Assembly: GCF_042186555.1 (NCBI RefSeq)
Contig: NC_133329.1
Span: 71,220,726 to 71,284,725, forward strand
Length of the DNA: 64,000 nucleotides
DNA from: Aquarana catesbeiana
Taxonomy: Eukaryota; Chordata; Amphibia; Anura; Ranidae
Direction: 5' to 3'
How positions within the stretch are numbered: the stretch's first letter is position 1; every line of letters starts with the position of its first letter. A program made the translations under genes and the position numbers. This document shows, one piece after another, positions 12,764-23,696 of the stretch. The notes beneath the pieces were generated by a model. The model was not told where the DNA came from, made no database searches, and saw only the letters and a program-made list of their open reading frames with translations.

Positions 12764-13483
12764 GCTTGCCAGTTCACCAAAACGCTACCAAAAAAACTGT
12801 TAGCGATCGCAGGGATCAGGCCTGACTCTGCAAAAAGCTGCAGTTATGAGTTTAGTGTTTTGTAAGTGACAGTGATCGATCGATACTGCACTTGGGTGGG
12901 CTGGGCTGGGCCGGGCGGAGGGGCAAAACGCAGGTGCTAGCAGGTATCTGGGCTGATCCCGCTAACACTGCGTTTTTGGGAACCCTAAACTGCTGGGGAC
13001 GCCAGTATAGATCTGATCGGATCAGATATTGATCAGTTCAGATACTATACCACTAAGGGAGGTGTACGGTGCGTGCGTGGGTGTTAGCGCTACTGGCACT
13101 AACCTGACGCTGCCTGGGGCTGGTGCTTGCGAGTTCACCAAAACGCTACCAAAAAAACTGTTAGCGATCGCAGGGATCAGCCCTGAGTCTGCGAATGCTG
13201 CAGTTATGCGTTTAGTGTTTTGTAAGTGACAGTGATCGATCGATACTGCACTTGGGTGGGCTGGGCTGGGCCGGGCGGAGGGGCAAAACGCAGGTGCTAG
13301 CAGGTATCTGGGCTGATCCCGCTAACACTGCGTTTTTGGGAACCCTAAACTGCTGGGGACGCTAGTATAGATCTGATCGGATCAGATATTGATCCGTTCA
13401 GATACTATACCACTAAGGGAGGCGTATGCTGCGTGCGTGGGTGTTAGCGGTACTGGCGCTAATCTGACGCTGCCTGGGGCTAC
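12764..13483. repeat. Two-copy 360-bp tandem repeat
   Basis: 'AGTTCACCAAAACGCTACC' recurs 360 bp apart (about 12771 and 13131), with near identity over the whole unit, including 'GTGATCGATCGATACTGCAC'. It lies inside the piggyBac-type relic and has no coding content. Confidence 0.8.
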
Positions 13484-14358
13484 GCATATCACCGCCGGGT
13501 GATCAGGGGGCTAAACCTTTATTCAGTAATAAACGGCGGGTGCCCTGACACTATAAAAAATAAACGAACTAACCAGCGTCACCCGTAACGGTTATACGGT
13601 GATCAGTGGTGAAAGGGTTAACTAGGGGGCAATCAAGGGGTTAAAACATTTATTAGATAGTATATGGGGGTCCCTGTCGCTATAAAACGCTGACGGCGAA
13701 CCTAAATATTTACGTCCCTAACTAGCGTCACCAGCGACACTAATACAGCGATCAGAAAAATGATCGCTTAGTGACACTGGTGACGGGGGGTGATCAGGGG
13801 GTTAAAACTTTATTAGGGGGGGTTAGGGGGGTATCCTAGACCTAAAGGGGGCTAACAGTAACTGTCCTAACACTGTAACTGTCACAAACTGACACCAATA
13901 CAGTAATCAGAAAAAAAAAAAAAAACCTGCTTGGTGTCAGTTTGTGACGGGGGGGGGGTGATTGGGGGGGGATCGGGGGCGATCGGGGGGGGGATCGGGG
14001 TGTTTTGTGTGCCTGGCATGTTCTACTGTGTGTGTGTGTGTTGGTGCACTCACGTTACAGTCTTCTCTCCTCGGCCCGGAACGGAAAATACGAGGAGAGA
14101 TGACATAATTTCCTCTGCCTCTGTGTACAATACAGAGGCAGGGAAATGATCCCATTGGCTGGGAGCGATCGCGAGGGGGGGGCCACGAATGGATGGCCTC
14201 CCCCTCACCACCGATCGCCAGGGGAGATTTGCCGGCCGCAGGCACCGGGGGGGGGGTCCGATTGGACCCCCCACCCGCGGGCAGGCAAGGACGTACAGGT
14301 AAGCCCTTTTGCCTGCCCGTGCCGCTCTGTCGACGTACATCATCGAGCATTATCTTAA

Positions 14359-15317
14359 AGAAAAATTGATTTTTAAAAGCCTTAGATGGGAAGTGCCTCC
14401 TCAGGAAGCACTTGCAGACCCTTCTTTTATGAAGGAGTGGTTGGATTTTTTTAACAAAGCAGATTTGGAACTTCAGAATCTTGTATTAACAAGAAAGGAA
14501 TTTAAATTGACTAAAATTAATGAACAGATTAAGGATATAGAAAGGAAATTGGAGCCCATTAAGGGTACCAATCCCATTCTAGAATTTAACAACAATATGA
14601 AGAAAAAATTTGAGAAACTTGATCGTGAAGTACAAAAGAAGAAGGTTAAAAAATACATTAGAGATTCTACAGATTTTAAAAATAATAAAATGTATGCGTG
14701 GCAGAACTCCGGTGTAGGGGTTGAACCCATGGAGTCAAACGATACAGAAGGTGTAGCCCCTATTTCCTCATCAGGAAACCAATTGGAGAAATCCCTTGGG
14801 AAAAAGAATGGGAAAGGGAAAATAGAGCAGCATACACCAGGACATCCCCGTAGGGGATCACAAGCCCAATATGGGGGAGGGTACCCATATGCAGGTTCCC
14901 AACAGGGGGAAGGTTACTACCCACCAAGACCCACCAAGACCCATGCATGGGGCCAGGGGTGGATATCGTCAACAACCTAACCATTATCCCCCATATCGTC
15001 CAGTACAACAATATAGAGGGAATCAATCTACTCACCATGCCCACCATTTTCCCCAATCATATAAAGAGGGGTACTCTACTCCACCCCATAACCCAGATAT
15101 GGGGAATCAGATCCCCACTTATAATAGGTATGCACCCTTGAGTGATTATGAAGGTAATGAGCAGGAGTATCCCAGTTACCAAAGATCTGGCCCCCAACCT
15201 TTTTTAGGGCATCGAGGAAGGAGGGGGAGGGGGGGGACTCCCAGAGGGAACACTCATCCCAACAACAACAGGGGGGGGGGGGAAGGAGTGGAACGGATCA
15301 CTGAAATCCTCCAGTAA
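14359..15317 (+). pseudogene. PLE ORF continuation, truncated
   Basis: The frame interrupted at 9003 continues from 14359 with 'KEKLIFKSLRWEVPPQ', then 'KFEKLDREVQKKKVKKYIRD' and a Gly/Tyr/Pro/His-rich segment. A frameshift near 14870-14980 moves the readable frame to 'PPYRPVQQYRGNQS' and 'GHRGRRGRGGTPRG', ending at 15317. The charged helical part and the arginine-glycine-rich end suggest nucleic-acid binding (inference). The polymerase part is absent, and LINE sequence follows within about 100 bp. Confidence 0.6.
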
Positions 15318-15413
15318 GGTTGGAAGTTAGAAGTTAGAACAAAAACAGTCAGTGGCACACCGACTCAAGCGGCCAGGAAAAGTGAGCTGCACATCAAGGA
15401 AAGGTGGAGATTA

Positions 15414-16476
15414 TCATCCAGTATTAGCTTGTTGGAATCGTTGAGCCCGCAGTGCCTGGGATCCAGATTGCGAACGTTGCGATGCTTGAGAGGATTTACG
15501 AGGAGGCCTAGAGGGACCTGGTTGGGAATGTGAAGGCTGGGCATCAGATTGGGACAGAGGGATATCCAATTGCAGGTCCTGGAGATGTTGTTTTAGACCT
15601 GATGGGGAAGTGGCATGGAACTGGCGACCCTGATAGGAGAAGGAGAGTTTAAAGGGGAACCCCCACCTGTATTTGATCTGGTGGGATTGTAGAACTTGGA
15701 GATAAGGCTTAAGACCTCGATGCCTGGCAATGGTGACCGGCGAGAGGTCCGCGAATATTTGGAGATGATTGCGTTGAAAAGAAATATCTCGCTGTCCTCG
15801 AGCTGACTGTAAGAGTTTCTCCTTGGTCCTATAATAGTGGAATTTAATGATAACGTCCCTTGGGGGGCCTTCGGAAGGTTTAGGGGCCAGTGACCGATGA
15901 ATGCGGTCAAATTCCAGCCTGTCCACCGGGATTTCAGGGGCCAGTTCTTGGAAGAAAGCGGTGACTGTTCCCTGCAGGTCGGTGATTGTTTCAGGGATTC
16001 CGCGAAGGTTGTCCCTACGGGCCCTATTTTCCGCGTCCTCTAGTTTATCTCTGAGAGCGTCTAATTCTGCGGACATTTTGTCTACCTCATCCTCATGGCC
16101 CTCCAACACGGTGGTAGCCAGGTCCATTCGACGTTCCAATTGATTAGTGCGGTGGCCTATCTCTTTAAGGCCGCGGACCAAGTCTGAGGAAAGCTTTCGG
16201 GATGCAGCCGTTATCTCATCTCGAACAATGCTGTGGAACTTTGCTAGCATAGCATCAGAGTCAGCAGGGTGAGGGCTTATGCGGTCTCTGGCTGAATAGA
16301 TGGAGGCTTTCAGCAGGAGAACCCTGTCCCAAATCAGAGAGCTGTGTATCATCATCAGGTTCTGGAGGTTCAGGCGCCATCTTAGATTTGCCTTTGCCTG
16401 GGGCTGGGGTTTTTGTGCCGCTCTGACGATTTTTTAGCTTGTTTTTTGTAGAGCGGTACATCACCACTTGCAGCAC
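15414..16476 (-). pseudogene. L1/Tx1-like ORF1 (RNA-binding protein), one frameshift
   Basis: ORF1 proteins coat LINE RNA and act as chaperones. The N-terminus (16476-16261) is basic, with 'STKNKLKNRQSG' and 'GKGKSKMAPEPPEPDDDTQL'. The main part (about 16330-15414) has a coiled coil ('NQLERRMDLATTVLEGHEDE', 'MSAELDALRDKLEDAENRAR'), then 'RRDNLRGIPE', 'DRIHRSLAPKPSEGPPRDVI' and 'FHYYRTKEKLLQSAR'. These are the RRM and C-terminal domains typical of L1 ORF1p. The tail is Ser/Gln/Pro-rich. The two segments are in different frames, so at least one frameshift lies at about 16261-16340. Confidence 0.85.
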
Positions 16477-16966
16477 CAGGAATTCCTCTATCCTGTGGGG
16501 TATAGTGGTCCTCTCCCCATAGCTTCTGTGTCAGATTAGGCCAGGTAACAGTATCCAACGGCGCGGAGCGAAAGAATCAATCGTCCATTGCCCTCGCTCA
16601 CGCGTATGCGCCCCCCCTAGGCCGTATTTTACATTTTTAGAGAAAGGGCTCTATTATAGAAGATGTGTTTGTTAGTCAATAGTCCTGAGGGCCTATGAAG
16701 GGGTTGTGAGGGGGTGTCAAGTAAGGCAGATGATGCTTAAAATTCAATGTAAGAGCGGGCAGCCGAATTTGAGAGTCTCTGGAGTACCAAGATGGCCGCC
16801 ACCCTCCATGAGTAGGCCGAAGCCGGGGACTTTCCTAAGGAGCGGCCGCCGGATGTGGAAGATCGGCTCCTTTGAGGCCCAGAACCCACAGACCAGGACA
16901 GGCTCTGCCACACAGGAAGACAGGCACTGCAGGGGTTGTCTCCCAGGGGGTAATAGTACTCACTGC
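16477..16966 (-). other. LINE 5' UTR, inner part
   Basis: This is sequence upstream of ORF1 on the minus strand, with GC-rich patches at 16780-16930. It continues at 18259-18701 beyond the second PLE-like insertion. No coding frame is supported. Confidence 0.6.
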
Positions 16967-18244
16967 AAAAAAGAAAAAAGTTTGGGACTTTATATGAGGT
17001 GCACATGAATATGCACCTCCATCCCTGTGGCGTTGCCAAAAATAGAGAAAAGAGTTTGGGACTTTAAATGAAGTGTGTTTCCAAAAATTGATACAGTGAG
17101 CAGGACCTAAGTATGAATACATTGATCCATATACCAAAGGTAAATGCACATTTCAAAAAGTACTTTATTAAAACATCGTTTTACAATTGTAACCATGTTG
17201 CAAGATATAAAAGGAATCAAAATGTTACATTAGGATCATAGCTACAGCAAATTAGCAGCAATAAAAAATACAACAATCAAATCAACAATAGTGCGCACAT
17301 TAGATTGGTCATTTATTGGTCGATCAATAGAGTTGTCGCACAGTATGCTTGACGCGTTTCGTGAACCATCACTCATCAGGAGCAAACGACAACCATCCAT
17401 CTATGAGTAACGTATAAATATATATAAGTACCACTGTATTCATAAAAATAAGAATATAGCCAAAATGAGGGCCAAGGGCGAAATTTAGTTGGAATTACTC
17501 ACAAAATCCGCTACCCCCATGGGCGCCAGGTGCTGACACTAAAGGCGCCATCCAAAAAGTGCCCACCACGGGAGCTGAGGGGGCCACAGCAATGCACACT
17601 AGACTGCAGTATTGGACCAGGAAGGGGAAACAAAGTATCCATGAAGAAATCACCGGTGGTCCATTGATCATCCGGGAAGTTCTGTAAGTAGGTATAATAT
17701 AGTAAATTTTAGTGTTTGAACTGTATACAACCGTGTTTACAGGGTAAAATGTTTTATGATGTATTGAGTCCCAAACGGATTCAAACCTAGTATATCAAAA
17801 GTATATTTATTTGTTTTTATATGTCTTAGACCTATGCATAATATGAAGCATAGTAATTCATTTGTATATATTGTATATAATTATATCACAAAACCATGAA
17901 TTTAAATGTATTATAATGATGGATAGTTACACCTATATAAAAACAATAATAAATAGTAAACTGGTAATGGTGTGTCCAACCAATGGAGAGGTGATATGGG
18001 GATGTGTAAACAATGCGTGAGTGAAGTGTTGATGTGCAATGTGTGTAAAATGGTGTGGGGGCAAAAGCAACAGTGTCCGTTGGTGTTGAGGTGAGAAAAA
18101 CAAACAATATAAAAATATAAAATGAATGAAATGTCAAAAATCAAAAAGATGAACTTGGGTGGATGAAGTGAAAGTGACCCTGGTTACAGGGCACATAGTG
18201 AACGCCATCCAAAGGCGTCCCAAACTCTTTTCTCTATTTTTGGC
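16967..18244. mobile_element. Second Penelope-like insertion with 14-bp target duplication
   Basis: It is bounded by ATAGTACTCACTGC at 16953-16966 and 18245-18258. Short inverted arms (GCCAAAAATAGAGAAAAGAG at 17034, complementary to 18210-18243) lie at the ends. Inside, near 17350, 'TTGACGCGTTTCGTGAACC' followed by 'CTCATCAGGA' resembles the 3' region of the larger PLE. No RT or GIY-YIG frame survives. Class assignment rests on architecture, not protein. Confidence 0.6.
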
Positions 18245-18701
18245 ATAGTACTCACTGCGGCCCAGATGGACTGAAGCCGAGACCGGCAGGCTCCCTAGAA
18301 CGGCCAGCCGTGGAGCAGGAGGGATCGGTAATAGGGGGTCCCTCTGGCTGTCCCTCGGCTGACACTCTGCCCGATGTCCTTTGGAGGCAGTTTAATCCAT
18401 GGCCGAGGCCGGATGCACGCTCGCTCTCCCACGGCTTTCAGAGGCAGAAGGACGCCGGGCTGTCTGTAGGCCCCAAGATGGCGGAGGCCGCCGCGCTGTC
18501 TAGTCTGACGCCGCTCCGGGCCCAGCTAGCCGCCAAACCCACCAGCCCCCTGGAGCAAGTTAAGGAGGATCCAGGCTCGAAGGGCTGCAATCCGGGAGTC
18601 CCCAAGGCAAGGATGGGCTGCGGATGGCGGTGGATTGGCTCTGAGTATGGAGAGCTCGGTATCCGCACGTCCTCACAGGTACACTTCCAGGACACGCCCT
18701 C
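18245..18701 (-). other. LINE 5' UTR, outer GC-rich part
   Basis: This GC-rich sequence is typical of an L1-type internal promoter region and ends at the right target duplication (18702-18716). Frames such as 18310-18729 are open only because of base composition. Confidence 0.6.
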
Positions 18702-18716
18702 TAAGTCATGGTTCTC

Positions 18717-19343
18717 ACTAGAAGCATAACAGCTATTCATGAATATTCTCATTAATAGAACTCCTTAACTTTTCATAGGATACCATATTTTCAACCCTTA
18801 CCATAAAAATATATGCATTAATAGGTTTTATGAATATCCAAACAATATATTATGAAAATATTATAAAAGAAAAATTATTAGTAAAATACATAAACCAATA
18901 TATGTGAAGTTATTCACTTAATCATGCATATAAATACTCACAATACCATATAACTTTTACTAATATGATTATTTGTACTTGAGTAATAAAGTTTGTTTAT
19001 AAGGCAACTTTTTGAATAAGCCCTATCTTTGTTTCTCAGTCCTGAGAGAAGAAAAAAAATATGTCTGTAAGCTCAAGGTTCCCTTCTCTTGTTTATTTGA
19101 CTAAGACTTCTCAAGATTTATAACCTGCGAAGATTGTACACTGGGTCCTTTAGGGAAAGAAAAAAAAACTCTTGAACAAGTTTCTATTTATAAGTCATGA
19201 ACTTAGTTTCAACTTTAGAGAGAGAAGAAAAACTAAATAAAAAAATGGCTTCTTTCACAAAATGGCTTTTCTTCACAAAAATAGGGGTAAAAATAATATG
19301 ATATACATAGGCTTTCTATATTCTTTTAACCTCAATAGTTCTG
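18717..19343. other. AT-rich intron or intergenic sequence
   Basis: No exon, repeat family or promoter could be supported here. It separates the LINE from the duplicated block preceding the first Ig exon. Confidence 0.5.
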
Positions 19344-19790
19344 ACAGTGGGTTTAGTAACACTTTAAGTAAGATCTTCTGATCTATTTGGATTGGACAAC
19401 AGTCTATTGTTTATGATAGCACCTGTTATAAAATGGCACTTTAGTCTCTATACTGAAAATATCAGTTCTCCTCCTGTGCCTAGGCACTCCTGTGTCTTGA
19501 GCATCGTAGCTGTATATCTGTAGTGTGGGATCATCTAAGGTACTGTTTCCTCTATGAATCTCACTACATTTGAGAAGAGTGAGATTTGGTGGTGCCACTA
19601 TTGTGCTGCTAATTGATATACCTAAATATCTTATCTACACAGCGCTGTCTCTCTTAATAAAAAACAAACAGAAAAAATGTGTTAAAGCAATACTATGAAT
19701 AAAAAAATAAATAAATTTCATTGAAAAGTCTAATGCCGCGTACACACGACCGGACTTTCCGGCAAACTAGGTCCAATGGGATTAGTCAAA
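19344..19790. repeat. Duplicated block, copy 1 (pairs with 29922-30345)
   Basis: About 400 bp is closely repeated at 29922-30345. It starts with the end of a TTAA-type MITE ('GTGGGTTTAGTAACACTTTA') and runs into the start of a 'TAATGCCGCGTACACACGA' MITE that is truncated here. On the minus strand (19404-19600) it reads 'SSTIVAPPNLTLLKCSEI' and 'DDPTLQIYSYDAQ'. These resemble the antisense Ig-like fragment at 47.1 kb and mark a decayed exon (inference). Confidence 0.65.
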
Positions 19791-20066
19791 AATCAATAGT
19801 AATGTACATGCTGTATTTTTTTTTAAAACATTTTCAGTTTGTATTGCTCTTTATGAACCTATATGGTGTCAGACCTGTATTGTTTTACAGTAGTGACTGC
19901 CCAGTTTTAAAACCCATCCAGGAGGTACATTCAGATTATGCACCAGTCCAACAATTCATTTTCACCACTATTACATTTTTATTTTTTGAAGAGTAAGTTT
20001 GAATTTGGGTATTTGTGGTTATGTTGGTTAATTCTCTGATATTTCTGGATCTCTTATTATTTTCAG

Positions 20067-20414
20067 ATTTTCCGAGGCGTCCTGAAGTTACAGAACTCTC
20101 CAATCCAGTTCTGTTATCTGGTCGGTCAGTGACAGTGCAGTGTGAGATCTATAATTTCTTCCCCAATAATCTGACTGTGACGTGGTATGTGAAGGAGAGA
20201 GGAAGTCAGGGATATGTCCCACTGGATCAGAGGAAACCCTACAAGTCTGTGATCTCCCAGCTACAATACTCTGATTCTGGATACTCCTGTACCGCCTCTG
20301 TAGAGTTCATCCCATCTCTCTCCTCTCACCATGGGGTTATGTTCATGTGTAAAGTGCAACATCCCAGCCTGGAACATCCTATAGAGAGGATCACCAAACC
20401 ACTATTCATACCAT
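20067..20414 (+). CDS. Ig-superfamily gene, C1 domain exon A
   Basis: The exon is bounded by TTTTCAG and GTAAGT, phase 1 at both ends, and 116 codons long. It starts 'DFPRRPEVTELSNP'. The C1-type core is visible: first cysteine in 'VTVQCEIYNFFP', tryptophan in 'LTVTWYV', and second cysteine in 'MFMCKVQHPSL'. A further cysteine sits in the E strand ('GYSCTASVEF'). 'NLT' in 'FPNNLTV' is an N-glycosylation sequon. Symmetric phase is the rule for Ig-domain exons and permits exon duplication. It is extracellular by family. The 'C.V.HPSL' motif recalls MHC, Ig constant and SIRP-type C1 domains; which receptor this is cannot be decided from the window. Confidence 0.88.
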
Positions 20415-20891
20415 GTAAGTCTGTGTTTTATTACAGGCTGAACTCCAGTCAGCTATAAACAAAATAAGGCTCGGTTTGCACTGCTGTATGACCCCAAAGC
20501 CATGCAACTTGCTTGCGACTTCAGTTCAACTTTCATGCAACTTTGAGGATTTGCAACTTTTTTTTTTTTAATCTCTTTTTTAATTTTACAAAAATATATA
20601 TATTACAACATGTATTTTCAGTCTTCAACTTTATCCACTCTTGCAGAAGCTTTCAAATAACATTTATTAATAGTAGTTGTAACAGATAAAAAACATTCAT
20701 TCTTCCCCTTAAACCCTTGTGTTGATGGTGTGGTTTGTTGTACCCCTTCGCTTTTCTATCCAGCATCTTGTTATTTTCTTTCTTACTATTCCAGCTGTTC
20801 ACTCCTTAGGTTGCCCAGAGTCCGTTGTAGGTTCTACTATCCAGCTTGCCCAAACTCCCTGATACTTTTCCTCACATGCTCTATTAGAATA

Positions 20892-22374
20892 CAGTAAAAC
20901 CTTGGTTTGAGAGTAACTTGGTTTGAGAGCGTTTTGCTAAACAAACTAAAAAAATTTTCTAACAAATTTTGACTTCATATAAAAGTGATGTAAATGTGGT
21001 TACATTTAATGAAGGTACAACATTTAGCAACTCACATGGTTGATGATTAACCACTTTAAGACTGAGACTCTTTTTTAGATGTGTTGTTTACAAGTTAAAA
21101 ACTGTTTTTTTGCTAGAAAATTACTTAGAACCCCCAAACATTATACATTTTTTTTCTAACGCCCTAGAGAATAAAATGGCAGTCCTTGCAATACTTTCTG
21201 TCACACTGTATTTGCGGTCTTACAAGCACACTTTTTTTAAAAAAAATACACTTTTTTGAATTAAAAAATAAGACAACAGTAAAGTTAGCCCAATTTTTTT
21301 TTATATTGTGAAATATAATGTTACGCCGAGTAAATTGATACCCAACATGTCACGCTTTAAAATTGCGCCCGCTCGTGGAATGGCGATAAACATTTACCCT
21401 TAAAAATCTCCATAGCCGACATTTAAAAAATTCTACAGGTTGCATGTTTTGCGTTACAGAGGAGGTCTAGGGCTAGAATTATTGCTCTCGCTCTACCGAT
21501 CGCGGTGATACCTCACATGTGTGGTTTGAACACTGTTTTCCTATGCGGGCGCTACTCACGTATGTGTTCGCTTCTGCACGCGAGCTCGGCGAGACAGGAC
21601 GCATTTTTAAAAAAAATTTCTTATTTATTTTACCTTTTATTTCTTATTTTTACACTGTCTTAAAAAAAAAATTGTGTCACATTTATTCCTATTACAAGGA
21701 ATGTAAACATCGCTTGTAATAAAAAAAAAAGCATGACAGGACCTCTTAAATATGAGATCCGGGGTCAAAAAGACCTCAGATCTCATATTTACACTAAAAT
21801 GCAATGAAAAAAATAAAATAAATAAACATTTTGTCATTTTAAAAAATGAAGGAAAAAAATGGCCCTTTAAGAGCTATGGGCGGAAGTGACGTTTTGCTTC
21901 CGCCCTGCAGTGTCATGGAGACGGGTGGGGGGCCATCTTCCCCTCACTTATCTCCATGTCAGGCCACAGGAAGGATCCGATCGCCTCCACCGCTGCCGAC
22001 GGCTCCGGTAAGCAGCGGAGGGCACCGGATCGCAGTGGGAGGGGGGCACTCTCCCGCCGCCGATAAATGTTATCTTGCGGCGAATCCGCCGCAGAGATCA
22101 CTTTTATCTTATACTGGACCGCCAGCCGAACACAGGGATACCAGGGTTATGGCAGCTAGCAGCTGCCATAATAACGATACCCATCCTCAAATTAGGGACA
22201 TACATTGGCGTGCGGCGGTCCAGATGTGATTAAAAGAGGCACAATCTAAGTATGCAGGCATCCGGAGTAAAGCTGTCCACATAGACCGTCCTCCTCACCA
22301 CCATCATCGTCGTTCCTTTTGTATTACAAGCATGTATCTGGAACGAATTATGCTTGCAATCCAAGGTTTTACTG
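20892..22374. mobile_element. Tigger/pogo-like DNA element ends, split by a piggyBac-type element
   Basis: Termini CAGTAAAACCTTGG (left) and CCAAGGTTTTACTG (right) are perfect inverted repeats, each flanked by TA, as in mariner/pogo elements. 'GAGAGTAACTTGG' inside the left end recalls Tigger termini. Only about 300 bp of its own sequence remains around the inner element, with no transposase. Confidence 0.7.
21051..22229. mobile_element. TTAA-flanked piggyBac-type non-autonomous element
   Basis: It is flanked by TTAA at 21047-21050 and 22230-22233. The left end is CCACTTTAAGACTG; the right end inverted reads TCACATCTGGACCGCC, related to the element at 63564. The interior shares 'GAAAATTACTTAGAACCCCC' type sequence with the relic at 9004-14354. 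There is no open transposase. Confidence 0.75.
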
Positions 22375-23043
22375 TATGTTTCTCTATACAATGGCAAGCT
22401 TTTGAAAATATCTAGTGAATGAGGATTTGAATCTTTTGCCAATCATAACAATACGGAGTGTGACACATATCAATGAACTTGTGTTTTTTTAACCGTTCTG
22501 TGATCGAAAAGCTCTTCCAATCCTCATGGTAGAGTATTGCTATTTATAACCATACCTGGTCCCGCTTGCCTTTATAGGTCGGGTCCCTTGTATCAAAAAT
22601 TGCAGGATGCCCACGTACAAGTCACATGAGTTGTTCATTGCTCAGAGCATCCCTCAGTCTCTTGGAAGCCATCTTTCCTGCACTGTGAACACAGCTGTAC
22701 AATGTTCTTGCTAAGTGGGCAATGTGCTTTGCGAGGAGATTTTGAGCTGCAGGGATGGGCTGGGCCACACATCAGAAAATGGAATGGGGGTGGAGTATAG
22801 GGTTAAAGTGGCAGCCGAAGACGCAAAGATAAGACAAAGAAATGACTTCCTTGCGACTTTTGAGGTTATAACATTGCAGTCAATGGCAATCAGTAGTGCA
22901 GGAACTATTTTTTTTTTTGTCACTGCAGCTTGAGTCGTAGCAATTAAGATGGCACCCATTGAAATTAATATGTGTTGACTGTGTCTGTGTCGCACGTTGC
23001 AGCAAGTCTAATGAGAAATCACAGCAGTGTGAACCAGGGCTAA

Positions 23044-23693
23044 TACAACTCTGTATACATTACATCACTAGATATATTTTATTATTAATTGCAAGCAGTT
23101 TAGGTACCTGAGTGTGACTTGGTATCAGCCTCTTGCAGTTACTGTACAGTTCCCAAATATGTAGGAAAATTCTTCTACTTCTGGATACAGAGAAGAGGGA
23201 TTAGAACACTTGTCAGGTCTTTATTACTGTGCTACTATTAGGGAGATTCACTCTCTTTGTTTGTCCTCTTTACTATTATCACCGAGAGCGAAAGTAAAGG
23301 AAAATCCAAAATTCTGGGTTGTCTCCAGAACAGTAATATAGTGGAAATCTTCCAATGAGGACATTGGGGACAATAGGAATACTAGTTCTGATGACCCTAG
23401 TACAGGGATTATCTCACTTTGGAGGGACTTCCTCTCACTCCCTGTTTTGGCTATAGACAAGAAGTGGAGGGAGATCCCCTCAATGGGACACAGATAGAAA
23501 AAATAACAGACAGGGGTTATAACACCCCCCCCCCCCCTCAACTATATTCACACTTAAAAAAAAAGTTTTGTAATTAGTTCTACAACATACTTTAATTTAT
23601 ACATTTAACTGTTTCCTGAGAATTCCGCTTTAAACTTTATGAAACGTATTCTAATGATCCCTTGGATTTCACCCAGAAATCTGACATCCATAC
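23044..23693. other. Intronic sequence with an unclassified repeat-like segment
   Basis: 23230-23540 has the look of a dispersed repeat, with a poly-C run ending at 23537. No termini or coding frame could be defined. The rest is unremarkable intron. Confidence 0.4.
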
Positions 23694-23696
23694 TTA

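Larger units (their letters stand above)
9004..14354 (-). mobile_element. piggyBac-type transposon relic, 5.35 kb
   Basis: The element is flanked by TTAA on both sides (9000-9003 and 14355-14358), the target always used by piggyBac elements. It begins CCACTTCAGCC, like the other TTAA elements in this window, and carries a transposase C-terminal remnant on the minus strand at about 12.3-12.7 kb. The interior is filled with tandem and inverted repeats. The right terminus is atypical: the inner part matches the 63.56-kb relative (GCGGCACGGGCAGGC), but the outermost ~20 bp do not match CCACTTAAGG. It is inactive. Confidence 0.85.
5865..15317. mobile_element. Head-to-head Penelope-like element (PLE) composite
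   Basis: Two partial PLE copies lie back to back inside the LINE inter-ORF spacer. The minus-strand part (about 8230 to 5867) carries the C-terminal GIY-YIG endonuclease, a 3' UTR and a terminal repeat. The plus-strand part (8237 to 15317) carries the same terminal repeat followed by the start of an ORF, and is truncated before the reverse transcriptase. The terminal repeat occupies the 3' end of one half and the 5' end of the other, as a pseudo-LTR should. PLEs are known for partial inverted copies next to such repeats. The plus half is further split by a piggyBac relic at 9004-14354. I found no convincing target duplication. Confidence 0.7.
1267..18701 (-). mobile_element. Full-length L1/Tx1-like LINE with nested insertions
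   Basis: This is a minus-strand non-LTR retrotransposon. Its order is 5' UTR (18701 to about 16477), ORF1 (16476-15414), a short inter-ORF region, ORF2 (5518-1737) and a 3' UTR ending near an AATAAA at about 1280. It is bounded by a 15-bp direct repeat, as expected from target-primed reverse transcription. Without its passengers the element is about 6.4 kb, the usual size of a complete L1-type element. A Penelope-like composite (about 5.87-15.3 kb) and a second Penelope-like insertion (16967-18244) interrupt it. Both ORFs carry frameshifts or stops, so it is dead. Confidence 0.85.
20468..23040. mobile_element. MITE with 'GGCT..CACTGCTG' ends, carrying nested insertions
   Basis: Left end GGCTCGGTTTGCACTGCTG and right end (inverted) GCCCTGGTTCACACTGCTG are flanked by TAA on both sides (20465-20467 and 23041-23043), compatible with PIF/Harbinger-type TWA targets. 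The original element was short; a Tigger-like element and an unidentified segment (about 20547-20890 and 22377-22820) expand it. It lies in the intron after exon A. Confidence 0.65.

Noticed and set aside
12168..12825. Plus-strand frames with many cysteines
   Set aside because: They are antisense to the piggyBac transposase remnant, which is the supported reading.
13931..14358. Overlapping Gly/Pro-rich frames on both strands
   Set aside because: They come from GC-rich transposon termini and G runs; the termini of the piggyBac-type element explain them.
5690..15420. Target-site duplication for the Penelope composite in the LINE
   Set aside because: Only very short shared strings were found between the two flanks; none is convincing by eye.
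18310..18752. 139-residue plus-strand and 104-residue minus-strand frames
   Set aside because: They lie in the GC-rich LINE 5' UTR with no start context or domain; base composition explains them.
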